This document shows positions 16,490 through 24,568 of a stretch of DNA of 33,616 bases, piece after piece. The notes under the pieces are model-generated. The model was not told the origin of the DNA. It worked only from the letters and a program-made list of their open reading frames with translations, and searched no databases. The stretch is from Vicinamibacteraceae bacterium (GTDB lineage Bacteria; Acidobacteriota; Vicinamibacteria; Vicinamibacterales; UBA8438): NCBI GenBank assembly GCA_012271165.1, contig JAAXGX010000195.1:1-33616 (forward strand), in the 5' to 3' direction. Position 1 is the first letter of the stretch. The number at the start of each line of letters is the position of its first letter. The position numbers and the translations under genes were made by a program.

Positions 16490-18630
16490 GAGGGCTGCTT
16501 CGAGTAGGGGTCGAACACCGCGTCGGTGAGCCGGTTGGTCGCCTCGTAGTGCATGGGGATGAAGACCTGGCCCGGCTGGACCGAGCGGCTCACGAACGCC
16601 CGGGCGGTGATGCGGCCGCGGCGCGACTCGACGTGCACGGTATCGTTGGAGGTCAGGCTGCGGGCCTTCGCGTCGACCGGGTTGACCTCCACGTAGATCT
16701 CCGCCGGATACAGCTTCCGCAGCACCGCCGACTTGGCGGTGCGGGTCTGCGTATGCCACTGCGCGGCGCTTCCGCGCCCCGTCAGCAGCAACAGCGGGAA
16801 CCGCTCGTTCGGCGGCTCCGGGAGCGGACGCGGGTCTTCGTGGAGGAACCGGGCGCGCCCGTCGGGGTGGTGGTAGCGGCCGTCCTCGAAGAGGCGCCGC
16901 TCCGTGCGCGCCGGCGCGGCGGACTGCCCGGCCGGGAAGGGCCACTGGATGCCGCCGCTCGCGTCCAGCATCTCGTAGTCGGCGATGCCGGTGATGTCGC
17001 AGGGCTGGCCCGCCGAGAGCCGCTTCAGGATCTGGAACGCCGCGGCCGGCGACTCCCACGCCCGGAACATCCCGCCGCACCCCCAGTACTCGGCCACGAG
17101 CTTGAAGATGGCGAAGTCGGCGAGCGCCTGCCCCGGCGCCCGCGCCACCTTCCTGATGCGGCCGATGCGCCGCTCCGAGTTGATGAACGTCCCGTCCTTC
17201 TCGCCCCAGCCGGCGGCCGGCAGCAGCAGGTCCGCCATGCGGGCCGTCTCCGTCGTGGCGTACATGTCCTGCACGACGAGGTAGTCGAGGCGGCCGAGGA
17301 TGTCGCGCGCCTGGCCCTGGTTGATCCAGGAGTGAGCGGTGTTGGTGCACACGATCCAGAGCCCCTTGATCCGCTCCCGCAGGATGCCCTCGATGATCTC
17401 GTTGTAGGCCCAGCCGCCCTGCGCCGGGATGACCCCCGCATCGATGCCCAGCACCTGCGCCACCTTCTCCCGGTGGTCGGGATTGGCGAAGTCGTGCCCC
17501 CCCAGCAGGTTCGTGGTGTTGCTGAACAGGCGCGAGCCCATCGCGTTGCACTGGCCGGTGATCGAGTTCGCCCCGGTGCCGGGGCGGCCGATGTTGCCGG
17601 TCATCAGCGCGAGGCTGATGATGCTCTGCGCGGTGCGCACTCCCTGGTAGCTCTGGTTGACGCCCATCGTCCACCAGAACGACACCCGGCGCCCCCCGTG
17701 AATCGTCTCGGCAAGATGCTCGATGGCGCGCTCCTCGAGGCCGGTCTCGTCGGAGACCCGCTCGAGCGTGAACGGCTCGATCGCGGCGGCATAGCTATCG
17801 AAGTCCCGCGTGTGCGCCTCGATGTAGCCCCGGTCGATCCAGCCCCGCGCGATGAGGAGCCGGGCGACGCCGTAGAACAGCGCCTGGTCCGACTTGGGGC
17901 GCGGCGCCAGGTGCTCGGTCGCCTGCATCGCCGTCTCGGTGACGCGCGGATCGATGACGAAGACGGTGGGATCGTGCGGATTGCGGAGCACCCGCTCCCA
18001 CAGGATGGGATGCGCGAGGCACGGATTGGCGCCCACGAACACGAGGACGTCCGATTCCTCGAAGTCGCGGTAGGTGTACGGCGGCGCATCGAAGCCGAAC
18101 GCCTGCTTGTACGCCACGACCGAGGTGGCCATGCACTGGCGCGTATTGCCGTCGCCGTGCACCATCCCCATCCCGAACTTGGCCAGCGCCCCTAACAGCG
18201 CCAGCTCCTCGGTCGCCATCTGGCCGGTCCCGAGGAACGCCACCGCCTGCGGTCCGTGACGGCTCTGAATGCCCCGGAAGCGCTCGACCATCGTCCGCAA
18301 GGCTGCATCCCAGCTCGCCGCGCGCCGGACGCCACCGGCGTCGCGCAGCAAGGGCGCCGTGGCCCGGTCGCCGGCCCCGAGCACGGCCAGCGCCTCCCAC
18401 CCCTTCGGGCAGGCGACGCCGCGGTTCACCGGGTAGTCGACGGCCGGGGTCAGGCCCACCGCTTCGCCGTCCCTGAGGTGAACGGTCAGGCTGCAGCCGG
18501 TCGAGCAGTAGCCGCACACCATGTCCGTGGTGGCGTCCGGCTTCACCCTGGCCGGCACCTGCCCGAGGCCGAAGCCGCCGGGCGCGCGGAGCAGATCGCG
18601 GGTCAGATGCCCGTCGCGCTGGCGCAGCAT
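16441..18630 (-). CDS. nasA: Assimilatory-type nitrate reductase, molybdopterin catalytic subunit
   Basis: 729 residues, cytoplasmic: there is no Tat signal. It reduces nitrate to nitrite. The N-terminal 4Fe-4S site is C39-x2-C42-x3-C46-x27-C74 (VCGYCSTGC ... GVACPKG). The molybdenum ligand is C166 in [11 protein letters not shown], followed by the Nas/Nap-type run [11 protein letters not shown] and [36 protein letters not shown] and the C-terminal molybdopterin dinucleotide domain ([18 protein letters not shown] ... GQVFIPMHY) complete the fold. It has no extra C-terminal 2Fe-2S domain or flavin domain, so electrons must come from a partner; the overlapping upstream dmsBC fusion (TGATG at the junction) is the obvious one. 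It is the last gene of the operon and overlaps the DUF488 gene tail to tail. Confidence 0.9.
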   Translation of the reverse strand: MLRQRDGHLTRDLLRAPGGFGLGQVPARVKPDATTDMVCGYCSTGCSLTVHLRDGEAVGLTPAVDYPVNRGVACPKGWEALAVLGAGDRATAPLLRDAGGVRRAASWDAALRTMVERFRGIQSRHGPQAVAFLGTGQMATEELALLGALAKFGMGMVHGDGNTRQCMATSVVAYKQAFGFDAPPYTYRDFEESDVLVFVGANPCLAHPILWERVLRNPHDPTVFVIDPRVTETAMQATEHLAPRPKSDQALFYGVARLLIARGWIDRGYIEAHTRDFDSYAAAIEPFTLERVSDETGLEERAIEHLAETIHGGRRVSFWWTMGVNQSYQGVRTAQSIISLALMTGNIGRPGTGANSITGQCNAMGSRLFSNTTNLLGGHDFANPDHREKVAQVLGIDAGVIPAQGGWAYNEIIEGILRERIKGLWIVCTNTAHSWINQGQARDILGRLDYLVVQDMYATTETARMADLLLPAAGWGEKDGTFINSERRIGRIRKVARAPGQALADFAIFKLVAEYWGCGGMFRAWESPAAAFQILKRLSAGQPCDITGIADYEMLDASGGIQWPFPAGQSAAPARTERRLFEDGRYHHPDGRARFLHEDPRPLPEPPNERFPLLLLTGRGSAAQWHTQTRTAKSAVLRKLYPAEIYVEVNPVDAKARSLTSNDTVHVESRRGRITARAFVSRSVQPGQVFIPMHYEATNRLTDAVFDPYSKQPSYKACAVELRRIAALG

Positions 18631-20372
18631 CACGGCGTCCCCGGCATGCGCGGCGAGGCGACCGCCGCGAAGAACAGGTAGCGTTCGAGCAGCTCGCCCG
18701 CGAGACAAGCGCTGAACAGCATGGCGACGAGCACGACGAAGACGAGGTCCTGGCCGTGCTCCGGACTCGCCGGCACGCGGCTCATCAGCAGCAGGGCGGG
18801 CATGACGAGGCCGCCCAGCAGACCGGCCGCGAAGCGCGCCAGGGTCACGTTGGAGAGTGCGCCCGTCAGCAGCCACGCCGTCCGCTTGAGGGAGGTCGTC
18901 GAGCGTGCGGCCAGGTGGCGGAACAGAGCCGCCTCGAACAGCAGCTTCGCGGTCGCCGCGACGATCAGCCCCCGGCAGAGGACGGTGCCGTAGCGGTCGA
19001 CCGCGACGGCGGCCAGCACCGCGTCGCTGCCCGCGGCGACGATCAGCAGCGGCAGCCAGGCCGCGGCCAGCCCCAGCACCGCGGTCGTCAGGAGGAAGCG
19101 GCACGCGGTGGCCGGGCCGTTCCAGAAATCGCGCTTCGTGTACTCGTACACCATGACGGAGCAGAGGACGCCGGCCGTGCCCGACAGCGCGACGCTCCAG
19201 CCCAGCCACCACCCGGGTCCGGCCCGCACGGCCGGCTCCGCGCCGGCGCCCGGCGCCCAGTCGCCCAGCCGCTCCAGCCAGCCCGCCGACGCCGCCCACG
19301 ACCAGCCGGCGTAGACCACCGCCAGCCCGGCGAACACCCCGAACGCCAGGATCTCGCGGCTGAGCCACGAGTGGCGCAGCCCGAGGATGGCCCGGTAGGC
19401 GTAGCGCGGCCGTCCCAGGTGCAGCACGCTGACGGCGAGCGCGAGCAGGCCGAAGACCAGCGCGCTCGCGCTGTGGACCGGACGGATGCTGGCCGTCAGC
19501 GCACCCGGCACGACCAGCTCCAGCAGCCGCTCGACCAGGAACGCGCCCACCGACAGTTGCGTGAGCGTGAGCATCAGGATCAGCGACCAGTGCGCCTGCT
19601 CGGGCCGCACGGTGTGGTAGTCGGCCGGCACCATGTTGCGCGGCAGGACGCGGGTGGTCCGATACGCCGTGGTCGGCAGCGTCAGGGCCGGCTCCGGCGC
19701 GCCGGGAACGAACAGATGGGTCTCCGACTCCTCGACGACCTGCTCGACGTCGACCACGCGGATCGCGATGGCGCCGTTGGGGCACGACTGCACGCAGGCA
19801 GGGGCCTCGCCCGCCGCGAGCCGGTCGCTGCACATGTCGCACTTGCGGACGATGCCCTTCGCGCGGCTGTACTTGGGCGCCTCGTAGGGGCAGGCCAGCG
19901 TGCAGTACTGGCACCCGAAGCACTGGTCGTCGAGGTGCTTGACGATGCCCGTGTCCGGGTCCTTCTCGTAGGCCTCCACCGGGCAGGCGTGCAGGCAGGC
20001 CGGGTCGAGGCAGTGGTGACAGGCGGTCGTCACGTGCTGAAGGACCGGGAGGCGCTGGCTGCCGCCGTGCAGCAGGCCGACGTCGCGCCACGACTCCTCC
20101 GCCTCGAGGCCGTTGAGCGCATGACAGGCCGCGACGCACGACTTGCACCCGGAGCAGGCGTCCAGATCCACGTCGAAGGCGTACTGCTGGCCGGCGGCCG
20201 GCGGCGTCGCCGGCATGAGCGCCGAGTAGCGTCCGGCCAGGGCCGGACGTCCGTCGGCCTGCGCGGCGTCGTGCGCCCGCGCGAAGCGGTCGGCCGCCGT
20301 CGCCTGCTGCTCGCCGAGGTAGCGGTCGACGAGGGGCAGCGGCCGCACGGATGTCGGGGTGGTAGTGGCCAT
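18630..20372 (-). CDS. Fused DmsB-DmsC: four-cluster ferredoxin plus quinol-oxidising membrane anchor
   Basis: 580 residues. An N-terminal extension (1-68) precedes a DmsB-like ferredoxin with four cysteine groups: [37 protein letters not shown] and CDMC...CVQSCP, enough for four 4Fe-4S clusters. From about residue 265 onward there are eight or so membrane helices of the DmsC anchor family (for example [21 protein letters not shown] and [22 protein letters not shown]). In the family DmsC takes electrons from menaquinol and DmsB passes them to the molybdoenzyme; here both are one chain. There is no Tat signal, so the ferredoxin should face the cytoplasm and feed NasA. Start is ATG 20372, with GTG 20375 as an alternative. 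The upstream gene ends only 13 bases away, inside a repeat. Confidence 0.88.
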   Translation of the reverse strand: MATTTPTSVRPLPLVDRYLGEQQATAADRFARAHDAAQADGRPALAGRYSALMPATPPAAGQQYAFDVDLDACSGCKSCVAACHALNGLEAEESWRDVGLLHGGSQRLPVLQHVTTACHHCLDPACLHACPVEAYEKDPDTGIVKHLDDQCFGCQYCTLACPYEAPKYSRAKGIVRKCDMCSDRLAAGEAPACVQSCPNGAIAIRVVDVEQVVEESETHLFVPGAPEPALTLPTTAYRTTRVLPRNMVPADYHTVRPEQAHWSLILMLTLTQLSVGAFLVERLLELVVPGALTASIRPVHSASALVFGLLALAVSVLHLGRPRYAYRAILGLRHSWLSREILAFGVFAGLAVVYAGWSWAASAGWLERLGDWAPGAGAEPAVRAGPGWWLGWSVALSGTAGVLCSVMVYEYTKRDFWNGPATACRFLLTTAVLGLAAAWLPLLIVAAGSDAVLAAVAVDRYGTVLCRGLIVAATAKLLFEAALFRHLAARSTTSLKRTAWLLTGALSNVTLARFAAGLLGGLVMPALLLMSRVPASPEHGQDLVFVVLVAMLFSACLAGELLERYLFFAAVASPRMPGTP

Positions 20373-20383
20373 CACCTGGCTCT

Positions 20384-20488
20384 AATCAGACGGGGCTGCG
20401 CCCCGAACCCCCGGCGTTCGCTTGCGGGGGCCCCTGCGCCCCGCGCCGCTCCCGCCGAGGCGCGCCGTGCGCGCCTTGCGGCCGCACG
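20384..20488 (-). repeat. Dispersed 105-base repeat, copy B, inside the 3' end of the nitrite reductase gene
   Basis: Reverse complement matches copy A (6512-6616) at about 96 of 105 positions with no gaps. All three hairpins are kept, including the last one (CGGGGC, loop GCA, GCCCCG); the stem of the first shortens by one pair. It provides the last ~31 codons and the TGA of the overlying gene, and ends 11 bases before the next start codon. Confidence 0.85.
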
Positions 20489-22548
20489 AGGACGGCGCCG
20501 CCCTCGACGCGCGTCTCGTAGCGCGCCACGTCGTTGCCCGGCGGCTCGACGCTGCATCCGCTGCAGGCGTCGAACCGCCATCCGTGCCACGGACAGGTCA
20601 CCACGCCAGCGCTGAGGCTGCCTTCCGCCAGCGGCCCTCCGGCGTGCGGGCAGTGGCCCTCCAGGGCGTGCACCTCGCCGTTCACGCGGAACAGCGCGCA
20701 GCTCTGCCCGGCGATTTCGACCTCCAGGCCGGATCCCTCGCGCAGCGCGTCAACGCGCGCGGCGAACACGAACCCGTCGTCCCGGCGCGCCGGCGCAGCC
20801 GGTTCCTGCCCGGCGCCCGCGGTGGACCCGCCCGCGGTCTCGCCGGGGTCGGTTCGCGCCGGGTCGTCAGCCTCGAGCCGTGCGAACAGCCGGCGGACGC
20901 CGGCGCAGCCGGGACAGAACACGGGCGGGTCCTCACCGCGGTGGCGGTACTCGCAGCGCTCGCAGACCCAGGTGGACGGCCGGTAGTCGTCCTCGCCCAC
21001 CTTCGCCGCCTCGGCCTCGCGCAGCCGCGCGCGCCAGTAGGCGCTGAACGTCTGCCCGGGGCGGTGCTTCAGGTAGTACGCCGTCACCACCTCCTCGATG
21101 ACGAGCGGGAGCTGCTCCACGTCCACGCCGAGCCGGTAGCGCAGCCCGAGATGGACGTCGCCCGCCACCCCGCCGCCCAGGTAGACGTCGAAACCCTCGC
21201 GCGTGCCGAGCAGCCTGCGGACGCGGACCCCCTTGAGGCCGATGTCGGCCGTGAAGTGCTGCGCGCAGCTCGACGGGCAGCCGCTCATGTGGATGCGGAT
21301 GCCGTGCAGGGCGAGCGCCCGCTGGCGGAGCGTCTCGATCAGCCGGAACATGGCGCCCTTGGTCTCGGTCACCGCGATGTTGCAGAACTGCGTCCCGGTG
21401 CAGGCCACCGTGTTGCGCGCCAGCGTGTCGGCGTGCATGCTCAGGCCCACCGCCGCGGCGGCGGTGGCGGCGGCGTCCTTGAACCCGGTCGGGATGTCGA
21501 TGACGGCCAGGCCCTGCTCGTGCGTCGTCCGGAGCTGTCCGTCGCCCCAGCGCTTGGCGAGCACTGCGACGGCTTCGAGCTGCCGCCAGGTCAGCCGGCC
21601 GAGCGGCACGCACAGCCCCAGCGTCCAGCGGTCGGCCTCACGCTGCGGAAACCAGCCGACCAGATCGTCGTACCGACCCGCGGCCGACGGCGGCGGCAGA
21701 TCCGGCCACGGGCGCAACGCGACGCGTTCGCCGACGAACGCCAGCACGCCCTCGACGCCTATCCGCTCGACCAGGTAGCGCAGGCGCGCCTGATGGCGCC
21801 GCTCCCGCGAGCCCCGGGCGCGGAACAGGTCGAGCACCGCGGCCGTCACGGCCGTGACCTGCCCCGGCTCCACCAGCACCGGCAGGTGCCACCCCAGGTG
21901 CGGGTTCTGCCCCTGCGTGCCGGCGATCAGCACCTGGAACAGCACCTCGCGGCCCACGCGGCGGGCCAGGAAGCTGAGGTCCTGCGTCCAGAAATGCACC
22001 GAATGCTCGGCCGCGCCGTTGAGGCAGATGTTGAACTTGCGCGGCAGATCCGAGTAGTCGCGGCTGTCGACGAACAGCGCGGTGACGTCGCGGCACAGCT
22101 CGCGGGTGTCGATCAACTCGTCCGGAAGTACGCCGCTGAACGGATGCGCGAACACGTTCCGCACGTTGTCGTGGCCGGTCTGCCTGGAGGTCAGCCCGAC
22201 CGCCGCCAGCCGCTCGGCGACCCGCGGCAAATGCGCGATCTCCAGTCCCTGCACCTGCACGTTGGCGCGCGTCGTGACATCGACGATGCCGTGGCCGTAC
22301 TCGTACGCCAGCGCCGCGATCTCCCGCGCCTGGTCGGACGTGAGCTCGCCGGCGGTGATGCGGATGCGGTTCATGTAGCGACCGGGCGCGTCGCGCTTCC
22401 GATAGAAGAAGCCGTACCACTTCATCCGCTCCAGATCGGGCGTCTCGATCCCGGCCATCGGCGTCCGCGCGGCGGCGTGACGCAGGACGTCGGGCCAGAC
22501 CTCGAAGCTGTGCTTCTGTGCCTTCCACACCTCGGCCGGGTTGACCAT
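20386..22548 (-). CDS. Siroheme nitrite reductase fused to rubredoxin-like and Rieske domains
   Basis: 720 residues. Residues 1-520 are a NirA-type ferredoxin nitrite/sulfite reductase: two ferredoxin-like half domains (about 50-115 and 300-365) and the siroheme/4Fe-4S cysteines C383-x5-C389 and C424-x3-C428 (CTGTQFC ... SGCPSSC). Residues 527-550 are a short rubredoxin-like site (C529-x2-C532, C545-x2-C548). Residues 590-688 are a Rieske 2Fe-2S domain like NirD, with C633-x-H635 and C652-x2-H655 (CPHAGG, CPWHGW). It should reduce nitrite to ammonium in the cytoplasm, with the extra centres bringing electrons in. Residues about 690-720 are encoded by dispersed repeat copy B and are unlikely to be part of any fold. 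It lies 13 bases after narK; GGGAG sits about 9 bases before the start. Confidence 0.9.
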   Translation of the reverse strand: MVNPAEVWKAQKHSFEVWPDVLRHAAARTPMAGIETPDLERMKWYGFFYRKRDAPGRYMNRIRITAGELTSDQAREIAALAYEYGHGIVDVTTRANVQVQGLEIAHLPRVAERLAAVGLTSRQTGHDNVRNVFAHPFSGVLPDELIDTRELCRDVTALFVDSRDYSDLPRKFNICLNGAAEHSVHFWTQDLSFLARRVGREVLFQVLIAGTQGQNPHLGWHLPVLVEPGQVTAVTAAVLDLFRARGSRERRHQARLRYLVERIGVEGVLAFVGERVALRPWPDLPPPSAAGRYDDLVGWFPQREADRWTLGLCVPLGRLTWRQLEAVAVLAKRWGDGQLRTTHEQGLAVIDIPTGFKDAAATAAAAVGLSMHADTLARNTVACTGTQFCNIAVTETKGAMFRLIETLRQRALALHGIRIHMSGCPSSCAQHFTADIGLKGVRVRRLLGTREGFDVYLGGGVAGDVHLGLRYRLGVDVEQLPLVIEEVVTAYYLKHRPGQTFSAYWRARLREAEAAKVGEDDYRPSTWVCERCEYRHRGEDPPVFCPGCAGVRRLFARLEADDPARTDPGETAGGSTAGAGQEPAAPARRDDGFVFAARVDALREGSGLEVEIAGQSCALFRVNGEVHALEGHCPHAGGPLAEGSLSAGVVTCPWHGWRFDACSGCSVEPPGNDVARYETRVEGGAVLVRPQGAHGAPRRERRGAQGPPQANAGGSGRSPV

Positions 22549-22561
22549 CGTCTCAGACTCC

Positions 22562-23989
22562 CTAGCTCGCGGCTTCCAGCGGCGCGGCGGGGGCGCCGGC
22601 CAGTCCGGCGCGCCGCGCGGCCAGGGCGACGTCGAGCGCCGCTTGCGCCTCGGTCTCCGTCGCCGTGTCGAAGCGCACCGCGAACGCGAGGAAGGCGGTG
22701 GCAGTCACCAGCGCCCCGATGATCAGGAACGCCGTGGGCCACGGGATGGCGCCCCCGAAAAGGAATCCCGCCGCCACCGCCCCGGCGTTGCCGCCGGCGC
22801 CGACGATGCCCGCGACCGACCCCAGGGCCCGCTTGTTGATGAACGGCACGACCGAGTACGTCGCCCCCTCCGACATCTGCACGAACAGGCTGAAGACGAT
22901 GAGGGCCGGGATCGCCAGCGCCAGGACCGCCACCTGCGAGAACAGCATCAGGGCCAGCCCCTCGGCGAACAGCACGAGGAAGAGCCACCGCACGCGTCCG
23001 GAGAGGCCCCAGCGCCGGCCGAACAGGTCGCCGCCCGCGCCTCCGAGCGTGCGGGCGAAGACGTTCATGAGGCCGAAGAGCATCGCCGCCGCGCCGGCCC
23101 ACTGCACGGCCTGCACCGCGTTCATGGACGCGAAGAAGTCGAAGTAGTCGATGAAGTACAGGGCGAGGACGTTGTTGACCGTCAGCTCGATGCCGAAGCA
23201 GGCGCCGTAGATGACGAAGAGGACCCACACCCGCGGGTCCCTCGACGCCATGGCGAACGATCCCCTGACGCTGCGGCGGGGCGGCAGCTTGCCGGCCGCG
23301 CGCAACGCCCGGTAGTTGCCTTCCGGGGCATCCTGCGTCAGCAGGTAGTACGCCACGCCCACCAGCGCGCACAGCGCCCCGGCCAGCACCATCGCCAGCC
23401 GCCAGCCCGCGGCGTCGCTCAGGCCCAGGCCCGGCAGGAGCCGGATGTTCGTGAAGGGGATGTAGGCCCCGACCGTGAGGATGCCGAGGACGATCGGCAT
23501 CACGAGCTGGGTCACGCCGCCGCCCAGGTTGCCCCACCCCGCGGTGGTGGCGTTCGCGGTGCCGACGACGTTCGGGGCGAACATGATCGAGGTGTGGTAC
23601 TGCGTGATCACGAACGACGCGCCGATGACGCCAATCAGGAGGCGGAAGATCAGGAACGTCTCGAAGCTCTGCGCGAGACCGATGCCCATCACCGGGAGCG
23701 AGCCGAGAATCAGCAGCCAGGTGTAGGCCAGCCGGGGTCCGATGCGATCGCACAGCCAGCCGATCAGCAGGCGCGCGACGACGGTGATGGCGACCGAGCC
23801 GATGACGAGCCAGCCGATCTGCGACTGGGTCAGCGACATCTCGTCGCGTACGATCTTCATGAGCGGCGCGATGCCGAACCACGCGAAGAAGCAGAGGAAG
23901 AACGCGAACCACGTCATGTGGAACGCCCGCATCTGCGGGGTGTTGATGCTGAAGAGCCGAATTCGTGTCGCCTTGCCGCGAACGTCCAT
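22562..23989 (-). CDS. narK: Nitrate/nitrite transporter, NNP family of the MFS
   Basis: 475 residues, 12 predicted membrane helices. Both glycine-rich nitrate signatures of the NNP family are present: AGWGNLGGGVTQLVMP (from residue 150) and VGAGGNAGAVAAGFLF in the second half, plus FRLLIGVIGASFVITQYH in the conserved fifth-helix region. It imports nitrate, or exchanges nitrate and nitrite, across the inner membrane. First gene of the nitrate operon. The start at 23989 is preferred over longer frames because a sigma-54 promoter at 24022-24037 would start the transcript near 24011. A GGAGG at 24003-24007 precedes the ATG with a long 13-base spacing. Confidence 0.92.
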   Translation of the reverse strand: MDVRGKATRIRLFSINTPQMRAFHMTWFAFFLCFFAWFGIAPLMKIVRDEMSLTQSQIGWLVIGSVAITVVARLLIGWLCDRIGPRLAYTWLLILGSLPVMGIGLAQSFETFLIFRLLIGVIGASFVITQYHTSIMFAPNVVGTANATTAGWGNLGGGVTQLVMPIVLGILTVGAYIPFTNIRLLPGLGLSDAAGWRLAMVLAGALCALVGVAYYLLTQDAPEGNYRALRAAGKLPPRRSVRGSFAMASRDPRVWVLFVIYGACFGIELTVNNVLALYFIDYFDFFASMNAVQAVQWAGAAAMLFGLMNVFARTLGGAGGDLFGRRWGLSGRVRWLFLVLFAEGLALMLFSQVAVLALAIPALIVFSLFVQMSEGATYSVVPFINKRALGSVAGIVGAGGNAGAVAAGFLFGGAIPWPTAFLIIGALVTATAFLAFAVRFDTATETEAQAALDVALAARRAGLAGAPAAPLEAAS

Positions 23990-24021
23990 GCTGTGTGCGA
24001 TGCCTCCGTCGCGTCTTCCCT

Positions 24022-24037
24022 AGCAAGAGGCGGGCCA
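24022..24037 (-). promoter_or_regulatory. Sigma-54 (-24/-12) promoter of the narK operon
   Basis: Read on the minus strand the site is TGGCCCGCCTCTTGCT, against the known consensus TGGCAYRNNNNTTGCW. Only the fifth base differs; the essential GG and GC are present with exact spacing. Transcription would start near 24011, about 22 bases before the narK ATG, with GGAGG inside the leader. A sigma-54 promoter needs an enhancer-binding activator such as NtrC; none is encoded in the window. Confidence 0.65.
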
Positions 24038-24152
24038 GCATGGGCGCCGGCATCCGGAGGCGTCCGAATCTCCCCGCGGAATCGGGCTGACCGGACGCTT
24101 CGCCGCGGCGCCGGACGGGCTCGACGGCGGCGCTGGAACACAGAAATGTAGA

Positions 24153-24176
24153 AGGCCGTGCGTCATCCGACACGGC
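24153..24176. promoter_or_regulatory. 24-base dyad upstream of the narK promoter
   Basis: GGCCGTG and CACGGCC arms (7 bases, perfect) separated by 10 bases. The right arm also overlaps the palindrome CACGGCCGTG. It is about 140-165 bases upstream of the predicted narK transcription start, within the usual range of enhancer sites. It could instead be an RNA hairpin if a more distal promoter exists. Confidence 0.35.
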
Positions 24177-24321
24177 CGTGCGGAATTAACGAGAATGTCA
24201 CCCGCCTGATGCTGGTTTCGAGATGGATCCGCATCGCGGCCGGCGCCGCTCCCGGGGTGCCGGCCGTGCCCGGATCGGTCGCGGCCGGAACAAGCCTGTC
24301 GAATGGAACACGAAACAAGAC

Positions 24322-24337
24322 ACTATTGTGGAATAGT
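24322..24337. promoter_or_regulatory. Perfect 16-base dyad, candidate operator
   Basis: ACTATTGTGGAATAGT: 6-base perfect arms with a 4-base centre, in the most AT-rich stretch of the divergent region. The shape suits a dimeric helix-turn-helix regulator. It lies about 315 bases from the predicted narK start and 240 from the predicted porin start, so it could serve both. The regulator is not identified. Confidence 0.45.
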
Positions 24338-24538
24338 CTGCATTCGGCGGGCTGCAGACCCCCTTGGTGTCGTGCCGCATGGGCGGTGACTGTGCGCCGC
24401 TTTCTTCAAAAATGTCGCTCCGGCCTGTCGGGTCGACGAAAGCGGCAGGCGCCGGAGCGCGCCGGAGCGATGGCGATCCCCCCGTAGCGACGGCGCAAAC
24501 CGGCCGCTGCGGCCGGCTGCCGCGGCGGCGGGCGGAAT

Positions 24539-24554
24539 TGGCATGCGGCTTGAT
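24539..24554 (+). promoter_or_regulatory. Weak sigma-54-like promoter of the porin gene
   Basis: TGGCATGCGGCTTGAT fits the -24/-12 consensus except that the -12 C is A, a position that normally matters. It would start transcription about 5 bases before the porin ATG at 24569. It gains some weight from the much better sigma-54 site for divergent narK. Confidence 0.3.
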
Positions 24555-24568
24555 TGACTCCGGCGGGC

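Larger units (their letters stand above)
23990..24568. other. Divergent control region of the nitrate genes
   Basis: 579 bases without a convincing gene, between divergent narK and the porin. It contains a sigma-54-type promoter for narK, a weaker one for the porin, a perfect 16-base dyad in an AT-rich island (about 24285-24345) and a 24-base hairpin/dyad; each is listed separately. The open frames inside it have no protein-like features. Confidence 0.75.

Noticed and set aside
24001-24340. ANTAR-type antitermination leader upstream of narK
   Set aside because: The hairpins lack the paired hexaloop pattern, and the sigma-54 site puts the likely transcript start downstream of them.
24158-24487. 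Open reading frame of 109 codons in the narK-porin gap
   Set aside because: No ribosome binding site, no protein-like composition, and it crosses the dyads and the AT-rich control region.
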